Source: a virus
Direction: 5' to 3' (one strand)
Virus record (IMG/VR): IMGVR_UViG_3300046331_000690
Coordinates: 1-56,120 of that record
Length of the DNA stretch: 56,120 bases
The notes beneath the pieces are model-generated. The model had not been told where the DNA came from and ran no database searches. It saw only the letters and a list, made by a program, of their open reading frames with translations. Made by a program: the position numbers and the translations under genes. Of the stretch, positions 40,989 to 48,939 are shown in pieces (position 1 is the stretch's first letter; each line of letters starts with the position of its first letter).

Positions 40989-42200
40989 AAAACTATTTGC
41001 CACCTTTTTAAGCCGTTGGTGTTGCCTTTCTTTTTCTCCATGTGCATAGTGCGATAAAGTTATTACAGGTGTTGTATGGCCAGCCATATCAGCTGCAGAC
41101 TGAATATCCAAAGCCGCTGCTATTTCATCTAAATTAGAATGCTTTAAACTATAGAAATCAGCAGAAATGTTAAGTCCACCTTTTTCAACTGTAGCTTTTA
41201 CGTGTGTCCTCCAGCGCCGGGTAATTTGCTCTGGCCTGATCTGTTTTACTCCTGGTTTAAGGCCAACACTAAATATAAAATCTTCTGGTTTTGCATCTTT
41301 CAGCAATTCTTCCCATAGGGGGAGTATATTATCTTTAATCGTTCTTAGCTGTTCATTTGTTTGTTTACCTTTTTTTACTAATAATTTGTATTGCTGTTTC
41401 TCAAGATAAATATCTTTTCTTTGAACCCTTAATAATTCAGTTTCCCGGCTGCCAGAATGAAAGAAAATTTGCATAAAACGCCAAAAGGAATAAGTTTTTA
41501 TTTTTAAATGATTATTTATTTTGGTTCTTTCTTCAGCTGTAAGGGTCTGTCTTATCCTTTTTATCACTTTCTTCTTTTTTAAATCTTTCACAGGATTTAT
41601 TTCTGTAGCCTCCATTTCTACCAATTCAGAGAATAGTATCATTAAGTATGATCTAAATTTATTGTAACGGTCATTGCTGAACTTAGGATTGATAATGGCC
41701 ACCTGCTCCAACAGTGCTTTAATATGCTTTCTTCTTACATCTCCAATTGTTAAAGCAGTAATATGCATTTGTCTGGCAGCGGCCTCTAATGCTTTAATTA
41801 CACATTTGATATCCTCAGTAGTATGTGGTTCAACTTTCAATTTTGGTAAAACCTCCCAAAAAGCTTCTATAAATTTTGTACCTGGATGAATCTCGTGGTT
41901 CAATACTACCGGTTTAATAAATTCTCCAGTAATAGGGTTGTATCCTTCATATTGAAGCATCATCAATAGCTCATCCATTACTACCTGTACAGCAGATCTT
42001 CTTTCCTGTAATGTTTTAAAGCGATTGATTTTGCTTTTCAGAATTTTTAAACAACCCTTTTTATATTTTTCTTTGAAAGCAGGGTCATGAAAATAGTATT
42101 GAATGTACCATTCCTTTTTTACAGAAGCAGATTGTGTTTTCCAGTTTTTCGGGAAAACAGTAGGTTCGCTGCAGGTGCAGCCATTTGGTAGTTGTAGCAT
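40983..42200 (-). CDS. int: Phage integrase (tyrosine recombinase)
   Basis: This 405-residue, Bacteroidetes-type integrase has a short N-terminal arm-binding part, a SAM-like core-binding domain (about 110-215) and a catalytic domain. Its residues are R252 (HSGSRETELL), a Lys near 277, YSLKH (Y350...K353 in place of the usual H-x2-R), H375 (MAGHTT) and Y385 (LSHYAHGE). The Y and K changes are known in this subgroup. Its start codon lies in an inverted repeat and faces attP, so self-control is likely. It would integrate the phage into a host tRNA-Met gene. Confidence 0.92.
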   Translation of the reverse strand: MLQLPNGCTCSEPTVFPKNWKTQSASVKKEWYIQYYFHDPAFKEKYKKGCLKILKSKINRFKTLQERRSAVQVVMDELLMMLQYEGYNPITGEFIKPVVLNHEIHPGTKFIEAFWEVLPKLKVEPHTTEDIKCVIKALEAAARQMHITALTIGDVRRKHIKALLEQVAIINPKFSNDRYNKFRSYLMILFSELVEMEATEINPVKDLKKKKVIKRIRQTLTAEERTKINNHLKIKTYSFWRFMQIFFHSGSRETELLRVQRKDIYLEKQQYKLLVKKGKQTNEQLRTIKDNILPLWEELLKDAKPEDFIFSVGLKPGVKQIRPEQITRRWRTHVKATVEKGGLNISADFYSLKHSNLDEIAAALDIQSAADMAGHTTPVITLSHYAHGEKERQHQRLKKVANSFS

Positions 42201-42452
42201 AAAAGTATTAACCTTTTTATTAACTTTTTATGCTACCGTGCAAGGGAAACTAAAACTTAAATTAGCTGAAAACCTTATCAGATAAGGCTTTCAGCTTTGT
42301 ATCGGGGAGCAGACTTGAACTGCCGACCTTCGGGTTATGAATCCCCGTTTTAAATGTTATATTTTTTGAAACCCTTGCTGGTAGCGGTTTTTAATTTTGT
42401 GATTTTAGTCCGAAACGTCCAATTTTTATACAGTATTAACTTTTTTATTAAC
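42194..42452. other. attP: attP: tRNA-Met 3' half flanked by arm-type repeats
   Basis: Bases 42301-42339, read on the minus strand, are the 3' half of a tRNA-Met: anticodon loop with CAT, variable loop GAAGGTC-like, T arm GGCAG-TTCAAGT-CTGCT and acceptor CCCCGAT. A 20-bp repeat GTATTAACCTTTTTATTAAC (42205-42224) recurs at 42433-42452 with one change and looks like integrase arm sites on both sides. Another inverted repeat (42194-42206 / 42223-42236) covers the integrase start. A 33-base near-perfect palindrome (42264-42296) abuts the core. Confidence 0.8.
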
Positions 42453-42457
42453 CGTAA

Positions 42458-42850
42458 TTACTTCTTCTTTTTGCTTAGTAATTCAATATTCTGCTCCATT
42501 CTTACCATGTCTTTTTCAAGGCCTGATATTCTTTCTTTAAGGCTTTTTACCTGACTTTCTAAATTTGAAAACATCATCATCTCTCCTTGGCCAGTTAATA
42601 ACCAGGTTGGAGAAACTTTATAAAAATGCAATAGTCTTCCAACTGCTTCAAGGGTAAATGAATTTTTATTTAAAGAGTCCTGTGAATTTCTTATCCGGGT
42701 AATATTCGTACTTGCCATGCCGATTGTTTCTCCAATTGCCTTATCTGTTACCTTTCCTTTTGATCTATCTCGAAGAATTGAATCGATCGCTTGTAAAAAT
42801 CTTGCATTGATCTCGTCTGTGAAATGATATTTGTAGGTTATTGGTTCCAT
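42458..42850 (-). CDS. Helix-turn-helix regulator with C-terminal coiled coil
   Basis: The 130-residue protein has an XRE-type HTH at about 36-60 (VTDKAIGETIGMASTNITRI) with following segments as in small phage repressors (LEAVGRLLHFYKVSPTWLLT). It ends in a long coiled coil (ESQVKSLKERISGLEKDMVR) and a Lys tail. It lies next to attP, in the same direction as integrase. It may control integrase or act with the LexA-like repressor. The operator is unknown. Confidence 0.7.
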   Translation of the reverse strand: MEPITYKYHFTDEINARFLQAIDSILRDRSKGKVTDKAIGETIGMASTNITRIRNSQDSLNKNSFTLEAVGRLLHFYKVSPTWLLTGQGEMMMFSNLESQVKSLKERISGLEKDMVRMEQNIELLSKKKK

Positions 42851-42881
42851 TATTATAAATTATTTTTTGGTACACCATTTA

Positions 42882-43499
42882 TTAAAATAAAATTCCAACA
42901 GAGGCATTAAAATAACCAGTATTATTATCACTATTATTATCCCTTGTAATTGTATGAAATCCACTGCCATTTAAATTTTTAATAGTTTGAATGGTGGTTA
43001 TGGAGGTATTGAATTGAATGTATCTATATCCAACAGAAGTATAGAATCCAAGATTTTGTTTAGATTTAATTGGTAGTATTGCTCCTAAATTGAAACCTGC
43101 AAAAGCTTGACCCTTAGTATTTGATTTAGTGGTTATACCCTCTCCGTTTCCAAGATTAAGCGAATAATTTAATTTAAAATTATAATTATAGGTGCCAAGG
43201 TTTAAAGATAAATAAACAGGAAGCTTGTCTATATATAAATACTTTCTAAAATCTATATATATTGGATAGGCAGTTGATGACGTTCCATTACTGGAAAATG
43301 AAATTAATTCTAAACCTAAACCTATCCCCATAGAACGGTTTCCATTTTTATTATTAGAAGATAATCCCATAAAAAATTTACCTCCAACGTTTTTTGCATC
43401 CTCTAGTTGTAAACCAACTTGAAAAGATGCGTTGCTTTTATTTTTAGACTGGCTAATACCGAATAATGGCATTAATAGTATTATAATTAACTTTTTCAT
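42882..43499 (-). CDS. Outer-membrane beta-barrel protein in the lysogeny region
   Basis: The 205-residue protein has signal peptide MKKLIIILLMPLFGIS. It shows alternating aromatic/hydrophobic strands (SMGIGLGLELISF, VYLSLNLGTYNYNFKLNYSL, AFAGFNLGAILPI, LGFYTSVGYRYIQF) and a final strand ending in F (NASVGILF), the outer-membrane barrel sorting signal. It has the size of an 8-stranded barrel. Between two repressor genes on the lysogeny strand, it is probably made by the prophage and may change the host surface. Its exact function is unknown. Confidence 0.7.
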   Translation of the reverse strand: MKKLIIILLMPLFGISQSKNKSNASFQVGLQLEDAKNVGGKFFMGLSSNNKNGNRSMGIGLGLELISFSSNGTSSTAYPIYIDFRKYLYIDKLPVYLSLNLGTYNYNFKLNYSLNLGNGEGITTKSNTKGQAFAGFNLGAILPIKSKQNLGFYTSVGYRYIQFNTSITTIQTIKNLNGSGFHTITRDNNSDNNTGYFNASVGILF

Positions 43500-43500
43500 T

Positions 43501-44253
43501 TCAATTTCTATTGATAATTATTGAGTTTGTATTGCGTTTTATAACGCCGGTAACTATAAAAATATTGATGATTTCATTTACGGGTATATCAAAAGGGGGA
43601 TAGGCAAGTTTGCCCAGCCTGGCTCCTTCATCAAAAAGCATGGTATTATCTGAGTAGCAGGTAAAAAAATCACTGTGGCTTTCGTCATTTTTATAAAAAA
43701 TCCTTTTGACCATTCTTCTGTCTGCAGTTTCAATAACATAAACCTCTCCGGGCTCTATAAATTTACTTCTGCATCTAACTAATCCAATTACACATCCAGG
43801 AGGATAATTAGGGATCATGCTGTTCCCGTAAATTCTTATGGCTGCTTCACTATCATTTAATAAATCCCCAATATAAATTGTGCCGGCTGGAGCCTGAATA
43901 GGCATGATTTCAGAATTAAGGTTACCGGCTGATGCATCTGCATCGTAAAATGGAATATGTTTTTTTTCTTTTCCATTTTTTAAATCATTTCTTTTTACAT
44001 GGTATGGAGCAGTAGGTTCATTTAAGACATTTTCATTTAAATCAGAATTGGTGAGCATTTCTCCAACACCATGAAGTAGCCAAATCTCATTCAGTTTTGG
44101 ATAGGTAGATTTTATTTTAGAAAGGTTTTTTGGACCAATAGAAGTTCTAATATTATTTACAGAACCATTAGAAATATCACAGTTCTTTTCAAATTGAGAT
44201 TGCCCAATTTGGAGAGTATTTATGAATTCTATTAGTCTTTCTTTAACTGACAT
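43501..44253 (-). CDS. CI/LexA-like phage repressor with S24 peptidase domain
   Basis: The 250-residue repressor has an N-terminal HTH (GQSQFEKNCDISNGSVNNIR, about 17-36) followed by the typical KIKSTYPKLNEIWLLHGVGE. The autocleavage site is ASAGN (A109-G110). The C-terminal S24 domain has S145 (YGNSMIPNYPPG) and K183 (RRMVKRIFY), the Ser-Lys dyad of LexA/CI proteins. It keeps the early promoter at 44329-44361 off and would be cut upon DNA damage. It is divergent to the early genes. Confidence 0.9.
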   Translation of the reverse strand: MSVKERLIEFINTLQIGQSQFEKNCDISNGSVNNIRTSIGPKNLSKIKSTYPKLNEIWLLHGVGEMLTNSDLNENVLNEPTAPYHVKRNDLKNGKEKKHIPFYDADASAGNLNSEIMPIQAPAGTIYIGDLLNDSEAAIRIYGNSMIPNYPPGCVIGLVRCRSKFIEPGEVYVIETADRRMVKRIFYKNDESHSDFFTCYSDNTMLFDEGARLGKLAYPPFDIPVNEIINIFIVTGVIKRNTNSIIINRN

Positions 44254-44328
44254 TAGATAAATGTTCTGTAAAAATGTTTATGTTAATAACTGTGTGGAAA
44301 AAATATACAGAGAAAAGTTCTAAGTATT

Positions 44329-44361
44329 TTTGGTTATTAGAACAATGTTCTATTATCTTTG
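44329..44361 (+). promoter_or_regulatory. Early promoter with repressor operator
   Basis: TTTG (44329-44332), a 21-bp spacer and TATCTTTG (44354-44361) form a Bacteroidetes promoter. The spacer holds the perfect palindrome TAGAACA-A-TGTTCTA (44338-44352), the likely CI operator. Half-like sites AGTTCT (44316-44321) and TGTTCT (44262-44267) may serve the divergent repressor promoter. Confidence 0.75.
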
Positions 44362-44392
44362 CCATACCAAAGTAAATACAAAAAAACTAAAG

Positions 44393-44593
44393 ATGCAAAT
44401 TCCAGAACATTTAATTAAAAAATGGACCGCTTTAAGAAGTGGCGAGGATGTATCTAAAATAGCAGGATTAGCTGGATGCACTGGCCAAGCTGTTAGAGAT
44501 GCATTTAAGTTAAAAAGAACCAATACTAAAATATTTGCTGCTCTTGGAACTTACTACAAAGAAAAGGCTGAATTATTAAAAGAATTTATCTAA
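44393..44593 (+). CDS. Cro-like small HTH protein
   Basis: The 66-residue protein starts at ATG 44393, about 30 bp after the promoter; an upstream in-frame ATG at 44330 would start within the promoter. A central VSKIAGLAGCTGQAVRDAFK is a helix-turn-helix, and the rest is basic. First in the early operon and divergent to the repressor, it is in the Cro position. It shares an overlap TAATGA with the next gene. Confidence 0.7.
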   Translation: MQIPEHLIKKWTALRSGEDVSKIAGLAGCTGQAVRDAFKLKRTNTKIFAALGTYYKEKAELLKEFI

Positions 44594-44796
44594 TGACAGA
44601 AGCCCAAATCATAAACGAATTACAAACTATTGATGCTATGGCCAAGGCCTTAAGCGAAAGATGCTACCGTGCAAGGAAGCTCCTGGAGAGGATCTCCTCT
44701 CCAGCTCCCAAGGGGGGCAAGAGGAAAATTAGTGCAGAGCAGGAGGCAGAACTCCGGCTAAGCTTGAGAGGAAAGAAAACATTGTTTGCAAAATAA
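44593..44796 (+). CDS. Small early protein of unknown function
   Basis: The 67-residue protein has an N-terminal helix (EAQIINELQTIDAMAKALSE) and a basic C-terminal part (GGKRKISAEQEAELRLSLRG), so nucleic-acid binding is possible. The gene contains a perfect hairpin CTGGAGAGGA-TC-TCCTCTCCAG (44683-44704), GC-rich for this genome. It overlaps the Cro-like gene by one base. Confidence 0.55.
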   Translation: MTEAQIINELQTIDAMAKALSERCYRARKLLERISSPAPKGGKRKISAEQEAELRLSLRGKKTLFAK

Positions 44797-44811
44797 AATA
44801 AACCTAGCTAT

Positions 44812-45063
44812 ATGATACACCCAAATTTACCTACCGTCTCGCTTTCTTTTGAAACGCTGTATATGCAGCATTGGTTTACTGTGAAATATGATACAGAGCA
44901 TGAAGGATGTATCCGGATTATGGATGTGATTTACAACTGCTGGCCGCTTGATGTGGTTGAACTTAGGACTGCTGATAAAGTACTATGGCAATTCATAAGT
45001 GATGCGGCCTTCAATAACTGTGAAACCCACTGGCAGGATTATAAGGAGGGTATAGCAGCATGA
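44812..45063 (+). CDS. Early protein of unknown function
   Basis: The 83-residue soluble, Trp/Cys-containing protein (IMDVIYNCWPLDVVELRTAD, then LWQFISDAAFNNCETHWQ) is not of a known family. It is coupled to the next small gene by ATGA-type overlap. Confidence 0.55.
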   Translation: MIHPNLPTVSLSFETLYMQHWFTVKYDTEHEGCIRIMDVIYNCWPLDVVELRTADKVLWQFISDAAFNNCETHWQDYKEGIAA

Positions 45064-45206
45064 TGAAGTATATACCTGCAATACCAATGAAGTGGATCCT
45101 CACTCAGTATTGCCTTAGTAAAAATTTACCATTCCGGCTCAACAGGCCAGAAGAATTAATAAGAGCCTTTCAGCATTATTGCAATAACGTAAAAAAATTA
45201 AACTGA
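45060..45206 (+). CDS. Small early protein
   Basis: The 48-residue protein (start MMKYIPAIPMKWILTQYC, then RPEELIRAFQHYCNNVKK) overlaps the previous gene by 4 bp and the next by 1 bp. Tight coupling on both sides supports a real gene. The function is unknown. Confidence 0.5.
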   Translation: MMKYIPAIPMKWILTQYCLSKNLPFRLNRPEELIRAFQHYCNNVKKLN

Positions 45207-45391
45207 TGAAAATTGCAATGACAATATTGAAGGTGCTGAAAGTGATAGCTGTTTTATTTCTGCTGTTTATTGTGTATGTGGCTGGGGTAATAATGATAAT
45301 TCCAATTATGCTTTTCACTGTCGTTTTTGGCAGATCGGATATGGTAGATCATGATGAGCTGATGAGTGAAAACATTGAGTATGATTTTTAA
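45206..45391 (+). CDS. Small early membrane protein
   Basis: The 61-residue protein has a long hydrophobic region (VLKVIAVLFLLFIVYVAGVI, then MIIPIMLFTVVF) forming one or two membrane spans, and an acidic tail (DHDELMSENIEYDF). It could act in superinfection exclusion or membrane anchoring, but nothing in the sequence decides this. Confidence 0.55.
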   Translation: MKIAMTILKVLKVIAVLFLLFIVYVAGVIMIIPIMLFTVVFGRSDMVDHDELMSENIEYDF

Positions 45392-45416
45392 TTTTTTCAT
45401 ATAGCAAGCAATCGTA

Positions 45417-45440
45417 GCCGGTGTATTTCTATACACTGGC
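45417..45440 (+). terminator. Hairpin in the early operon
   Basis: GCCGGTGTAT (45417-45426) pairs with ATACACTGGC (45431-45440), one G-T pair, loop TTCT. It is followed by ACATTTT, too short for a strong terminator, so it may be an attenuator or an RNA-stability element. Confidence 0.45.
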
Positions 45441-45454
45441 ACATTTTAAAGATT

Positions 45455-45532
45455 ATGAGCAAATTGATTGATTGGTTAATAGATGTATTTATAGAATGGA
45501 TTGAGCCGCATGGCAACTCCGAAATAATGTAA
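45455..45532 (+). CDS. Possible 25-residue early peptide
   Basis: The frame starts at ATG 45455 (MSKLIDWLIDVFIEWIEPHG) just after the hairpin and ends 2 bp before the HNH gene. The helix would be amphipathic and acidic. It is very short, so it is uncertain. Confidence 0.35.
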   Translation: MSKLIDWLIDVFIEWIEPHGNSEIM

Positions 45533-45534
45533 TT

Positions 45535-45927
45535 ATGAGTGAATGTAGTTTTCCAACCTGCACCAGAATACCAGAGCATAACGGCTACTGTTTTCTGCAT
45601 AAAATATACAGCAGTGTACCCCAACCGCCGAAGGTTAAAAAGGAAATCCCAAAAGTTTCTGAAAAGCGTAAGGAGCAGGACAAGCAATATAAAAAAGTAA
45701 AGAAAGAGATCTTAGGTAAAGATGCAAGATGTAAAGTAAAATCACCTGTTTGTACTGGTAAAGCTCAGGGATTAAACCACGACCAAAAGAGAACGCCGGG
45801 CAACTATACCAATGTAAATAATTTAACGCCCTGCTGCAATGCCTGTAATCTGTACATAGAAGAGCATTCAGCCTGGGCACTTGAAAACGGGCATACGATA
45901 AGCAAATTCGCAACAATTAAACAGTAA
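45535..45927 (+). CDS. HNH-type nuclease-like protein with zinc knuckle
   Basis: The 130-residue protein has an N-terminal CSFPTCTRIPEHNGYCFLH zinc knuckle, a basic helical linker (EKRKEQDKQYKKVKKEI), then CKVKSPVCTGKAQGLNHDQK and TPCCNACNLYIEEHS. The Cys pairs and NH/NAC blocks form an HNH fold as in phage recombination nucleases (NinG/Rap-like). It lies just before recT and may process recombination or replication structures. Confidence 0.7.
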   Translation: MSECSFPTCTRIPEHNGYCFLHKIYSSVPQPPKVKKEIPKVSEKRKEQDKQYKKVKKEILGKDARCKVKSPVCTGKAQGLNHDQKRTPGNYTNVNNLTPCCNACNLYIEEHSAWALENGHTISKFATIKQ

Positions 45928-45945
45928 TAAAATCAACAAAAAATC

Positions 45946-46875
45946 ATGAGTACAAAATTAACGCTGATTCAAAAACTAGATCAGTCGGCACCTGCAGCAA
46001 TAGTAGGGTTGCCAGAAGTAGCAGACCGCTTCAAAGGTATTTACAAAGTAATGAACGGCGGCGATGATGAAGTCGCTGGCATAAAGTACGAAGCTGAAAA
46101 ATTCCACTTTATGAAGTTAGTAACAGATACGGCCGCTTTACAGAACTGCACCAAATTAAGCCTGTATGGATGCTTTATTGATATGGCTGTAAATGGCCTG
46201 TCATTCGATCCTGCTATGAAGCATGCCTACATAGTACCGTTCTCAGTAAATGCTGGCACTAAAGACAACCCAAAGTGGGAGCAACGGGCTTCTTTAATGA
46301 TTGATGGCCGTGGCGAATTGCTGATCAGAGTAAGACAAGGGCAAATAAAATACGCTGATAACCCGGTACTGGTTTATGAAGGCGATGAGTTTATGCATGG
46401 TACTACAAAAGGATCTGTATTCTTAGAGCATAAGGCTGTATTTCCACGTAAATCAGATAATATCATTGCCTGTTATCTACGAATAGAAAGGCCAGATGGA
46501 TCCGTTGATTATAAGGTAATGGGTATTGACGAAGTGTTGAAATTAAAAGAATTTGGAAAGAACGGCAATAGCCTGGCATGGACAAAAGGCTTACCGGGCA
46601 TGGTGCAAACCAAATGTATTAAACACGCTTTCAGAAGCTATCCAAAAGTAAAGCTTGGTAATTTTACCAAACTACAGACAGAAAGCATTGAACCCACTCC
46701 AGAGGTTACTATTGATTACGGCTTAAATGACGCTGCTGAGGAGCTTCCGCAAGCTACCGGAACATTTACACCGGTCATGATTGTAGAGCCAGTAAAGCAG
46801 CCAGTACAAGATGATGAGTTTGTTTCTAAAGCTCAGCCATCCGGAAGTAAAAGCTTTGATGATGATGACTTTTAA
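45946..46875 (+). CDS. recT: RecT-family single-strand annealing protein
   Basis: The 309-residue protein shows RecT blocks: a Q/L-rich N-terminus, LYGCFIDMAVNGLSFDPAMK (then HAYIVPF), SLMIDGRGELLIRVRQGQ and the C-terminal KHAFRSYPKV. It anneals complementary strands in phage recombination, with the RecE-like exonuclease two genes on. The far C-terminus (KSFDDDDF) is an acidic tip with a final Phe, like the SSB tail that recruits partner proteins. It is in the early operon. Confidence 0.85.
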   Translation: MSTKLTLIQKLDQSAPAAIVGLPEVADRFKGIYKVMNGGDDEVAGIKYEAEKFHFMKLVTDTAALQNCTKLSLYGCFIDMAVNGLSFDPAMKHAYIVPFSVNAGTKDNPKWEQRASLMIDGRGELLIRVRQGQIKYADNPVLVYEGDEFMHGTTKGSVFLEHKAVFPRKSDNIIACYLRIERPDGSVDYKVMGIDEVLKLKEFGKNGNSLAWTKGLPGMVQTKCIKHAFRSYPKVKLGNFTKLQTESIEPTPEVTIDYGLNDAAEELPQATGTFTPVMIVEPVKQPVQDDEFVSKAQPSGSKSFDDDDF

Positions 46876-46906
46876 TTTTTAACCTTCTAATAGTTCAACA
46901 AAAAAA

Positions 46907-48274
46907 ATGGAAAATAACAATCAAGTAGCAGTAATCGAAAATAGTATCGAGCTGCTAAAAAAAGCACCGCAAATTTTACAGGCTAACCAGATCCGCAAAA
47001 GCAAAGCCATTGAAGTAGGCAACAATATTCTTGTGCAGATTGATAGCGAAGGCATGAATACTGCTATTGATGAAAGAGCAATGAAGTATCTGGCCAATGT
47101 AAACGCTGCCAGCAAGGATATGAAAGAACAACGGGCAGGAGTTACTCAAATAATGGACCAGCTCAAAAAAATGTACACCGAGGTAGAGAATGAATTGGAT
47201 ATTAAAAAGCCCGGAACAATACCTGCACAAATTCAAGAGCACCGGAATAAGTATGCTACTCAATTAGCACAAGAAGCAGCCGAAAAGAAAAGGCAAGCTG
47301 AATTAGTAGCTGCAAAGCAAAAGGCATACATTGAAATTGTCGCAAGTATAGAATCTCAATTTGCACAGTTTTACGGTAATCTTTTACTGGCTAAAAAAAC
47401 AGCAATGCACAACAGCTTTAATCAAATATCACTTGCTGATTTTGGCGAAAAATCAATGAAGTTAAAAGCCTTCAACCCTACCTTAAACCCTGCTTTACTT
47501 AGCGAATTTAAACCTACTGGATATTATTTACAGTATCATTCACAAGGTGAAATTGCAGAAATGATAGTAAGTATCTCTAGTGAAAAAATACCTGAGTATA
47601 GCAATAACTATGTTGCAGAATTGGAAATTGTAAAAGATGAACTAATTGAAAGATTACCATCTAAATTAAATGAACTGAATGAGCAAAAAAGACTGGCAGA
47701 TGAAAGAGCGGCCGAAGCAGAAAGGCAGCGTATTGAAAAAGAAAAATCAGATGCAGCCATTGCAGCCGCCAATGCTGAGCAGCGAAAAATTTTAGAAGCA
47801 AAGGCAGAAGCTGACAGGCTTGAAAATGAACGCAAAAACGCTGAGCTATTAGAACGGCAGCAAAAAGCAGCAGCGGAACAGGCAGACAGAGAAGCAGCAA
47901 CAGCAGCAAGGATCAAAGAAGAAGCCGAAGAGAACAAAAGGAAAGCTGATCTTGATATTGAAGTGAAAAAGCAGGGTGAACAAACGATGGTAATGTTTGA
48001 GCAGGAAGCAGCTACTGCAGAATTGAATGATGGACCATCTACCAGGCAAGGTGTTGAAATTACGGTATTGCACCCGGTAGGCTATACTCAAATATTTGCG
48101 CTTTGGTTTGATGCTGAGGGAAAGAACCTGCCTCTTGATAAACTTGGTAACACAAAACTTGATCAGATGAAAGCATGGTGTGAAAAGAAATGCTTGAAGG
48201 ACGGCACTAAAATAGAAAGTAAGTTTTTAGAGTACACCGATAATTTTAAAGCTGTAAATAAGAAAGCAAAGTGA
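46907..48274 (+). CDS. Coiled-coil recombination-operon protein (DUF1351-like)
   Basis: The 455-residue protein is helical throughout. It has a long Ala/Glu/Arg/Lys coiled coil (about 250-350, with ADERAAEAERQRIEKEKSDA) and a C-terminal small domain (VLHPVGYTQIFALWF). Such proteins lie between RecT and exonuclease genes in many phages, with a role in replication or recombination that is not settled. The next gene starts at GTG within its last codons (GTGA). Confidence 0.65.
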   Translation: MENNNQVAVIENSIELLKKAPQILQANQIRKSKAIEVGNNILVQIDSEGMNTAIDERAMKYLANVNAASKDMKEQRAGVTQIMDQLKKMYTEVENELDIKKPGTIPAQIQEHRNKYATQLAQEAAEKKRQAELVAAKQKAYIEIVASIESQFAQFYGNLLLAKKTAMHNSFNQISLADFGEKSMKLKAFNPTLNPALLSEFKPTGYYLQYHSQGEIAEMIVSISSEKIPEYSNNYVAELEIVKDELIERLPSKLNELNEQKRLADERAAEAERQRIEKEKSDAAIAAANAEQRKILEAKAEADRLENERKNAELLERQQKAAAEQADREAATAARIKEEAEENKRKADLDIEVKKQGEQTMVMFEQEAATAELNDGPSTRQGVEITVLHPVGYTQIFALWFDAEGKNLPLDKLGNTKLDQMKAWCEKKCLKDGTKIESKFLEYTDNFKAVNKKAK

Positions 48275-48939
48275 GTATAATTAAAGATCCATACTATAGT
48301 CGCTCCGAGGTTTCAAACTCCGACCTCGGAGCCTTAGAAAAGTATTTTGAAAGAGATGCCTTTACTATTGACTTAACAGCAGCATTCCGGTTTGGTAGCT
48401 TACTGGATGCTATGATTACAGAACCTGAGCAGGTAGATTACTTTAAAATGACAGTAGCCGGTGAACCAATGCCAAAGGATGAATTTGTAAAGGCTGGTAT
48501 AATGAAGGCAAAGTTTTTTGCAGATCCAATGTGCAAGCATTTGGCCAGTATATCAGAAATGCAAAAGGTTACAATTAAGCATGATTTTGAAATCTGTTAT
48601 GAAGGTATAAACTTTAAATTGGACATGAGGGCTAAGTGGGATTTTTTCGTAAAAGATATTGATATGAGTGGTGACTTAAAAACAACAGCCAGTACCACTC
48701 AGAAACAATTTGAAGATTCAATCAGTCATTATAATTACGACAGGCAAGCTGCATTGTACATGGATCTGGAAGGTAAAACAAACTTCATCTTTTTAGGTAT
48801 TTCAAAAACAGCACCCCATAAGATTTTTAAAGTACCAGTAAAAAAGGGCAGTCCAATTTACAACGCTGGCAAGGCAAAGTACCAGGAGTTAGCATGGCGG
48901 TATTTTTATCTGTTTGGCGATTTAAGTAAAATTTCATGA
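48271..48939 (+). CDS. RecE-like / PD-(D/E)XK exonuclease
   Basis: The 222-residue protein has a GTG start overlapping the previous stop. It shows FRFGSLLDAMI near the N-terminus, then D118 (KLDMR), D135-L-K137 (SGDLKTT) and Q159-x3-Y163 (RQAALYM), the catalytic set of RecE/lambda-exo-type 5' exonucleases. It would resect double-strand ends for RecT. A perfect hairpin GCTCCGAGGT...ACCTCGGAGC (48302-48332) lies 31 bp after the start and may affect translation. It overlaps the next gene by 4 bp. Confidence 0.85.
   Translation: MSIIKDPYYSRSEVSNSDLGALEKYFERDAFTIDLTAAFRFGSLLDAMITEPEQVDYFKMTVAGEPMPKDEFVKAGIMKAKFFADPMCKHLASISEMQKVTIKHDFEICYEGINFKLDMRAKWDFFVKDIDMSGDLKTTASTTQKQFEDSISHYNYDRQAALYMDLEGKTNFIFLGISKTAPHKIFKVPVKKGSPIYNAGKAKYQELAWRYFYLFGDLSKIS

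Noticed and set aside
47608-48091. Minus-strand frames rich in Ser, Leu and Cys opposite the coiled-coil gene
   Set aside because: They mirror the Ala/Glu/Lys-rich coil on the plus strand and have no start context.
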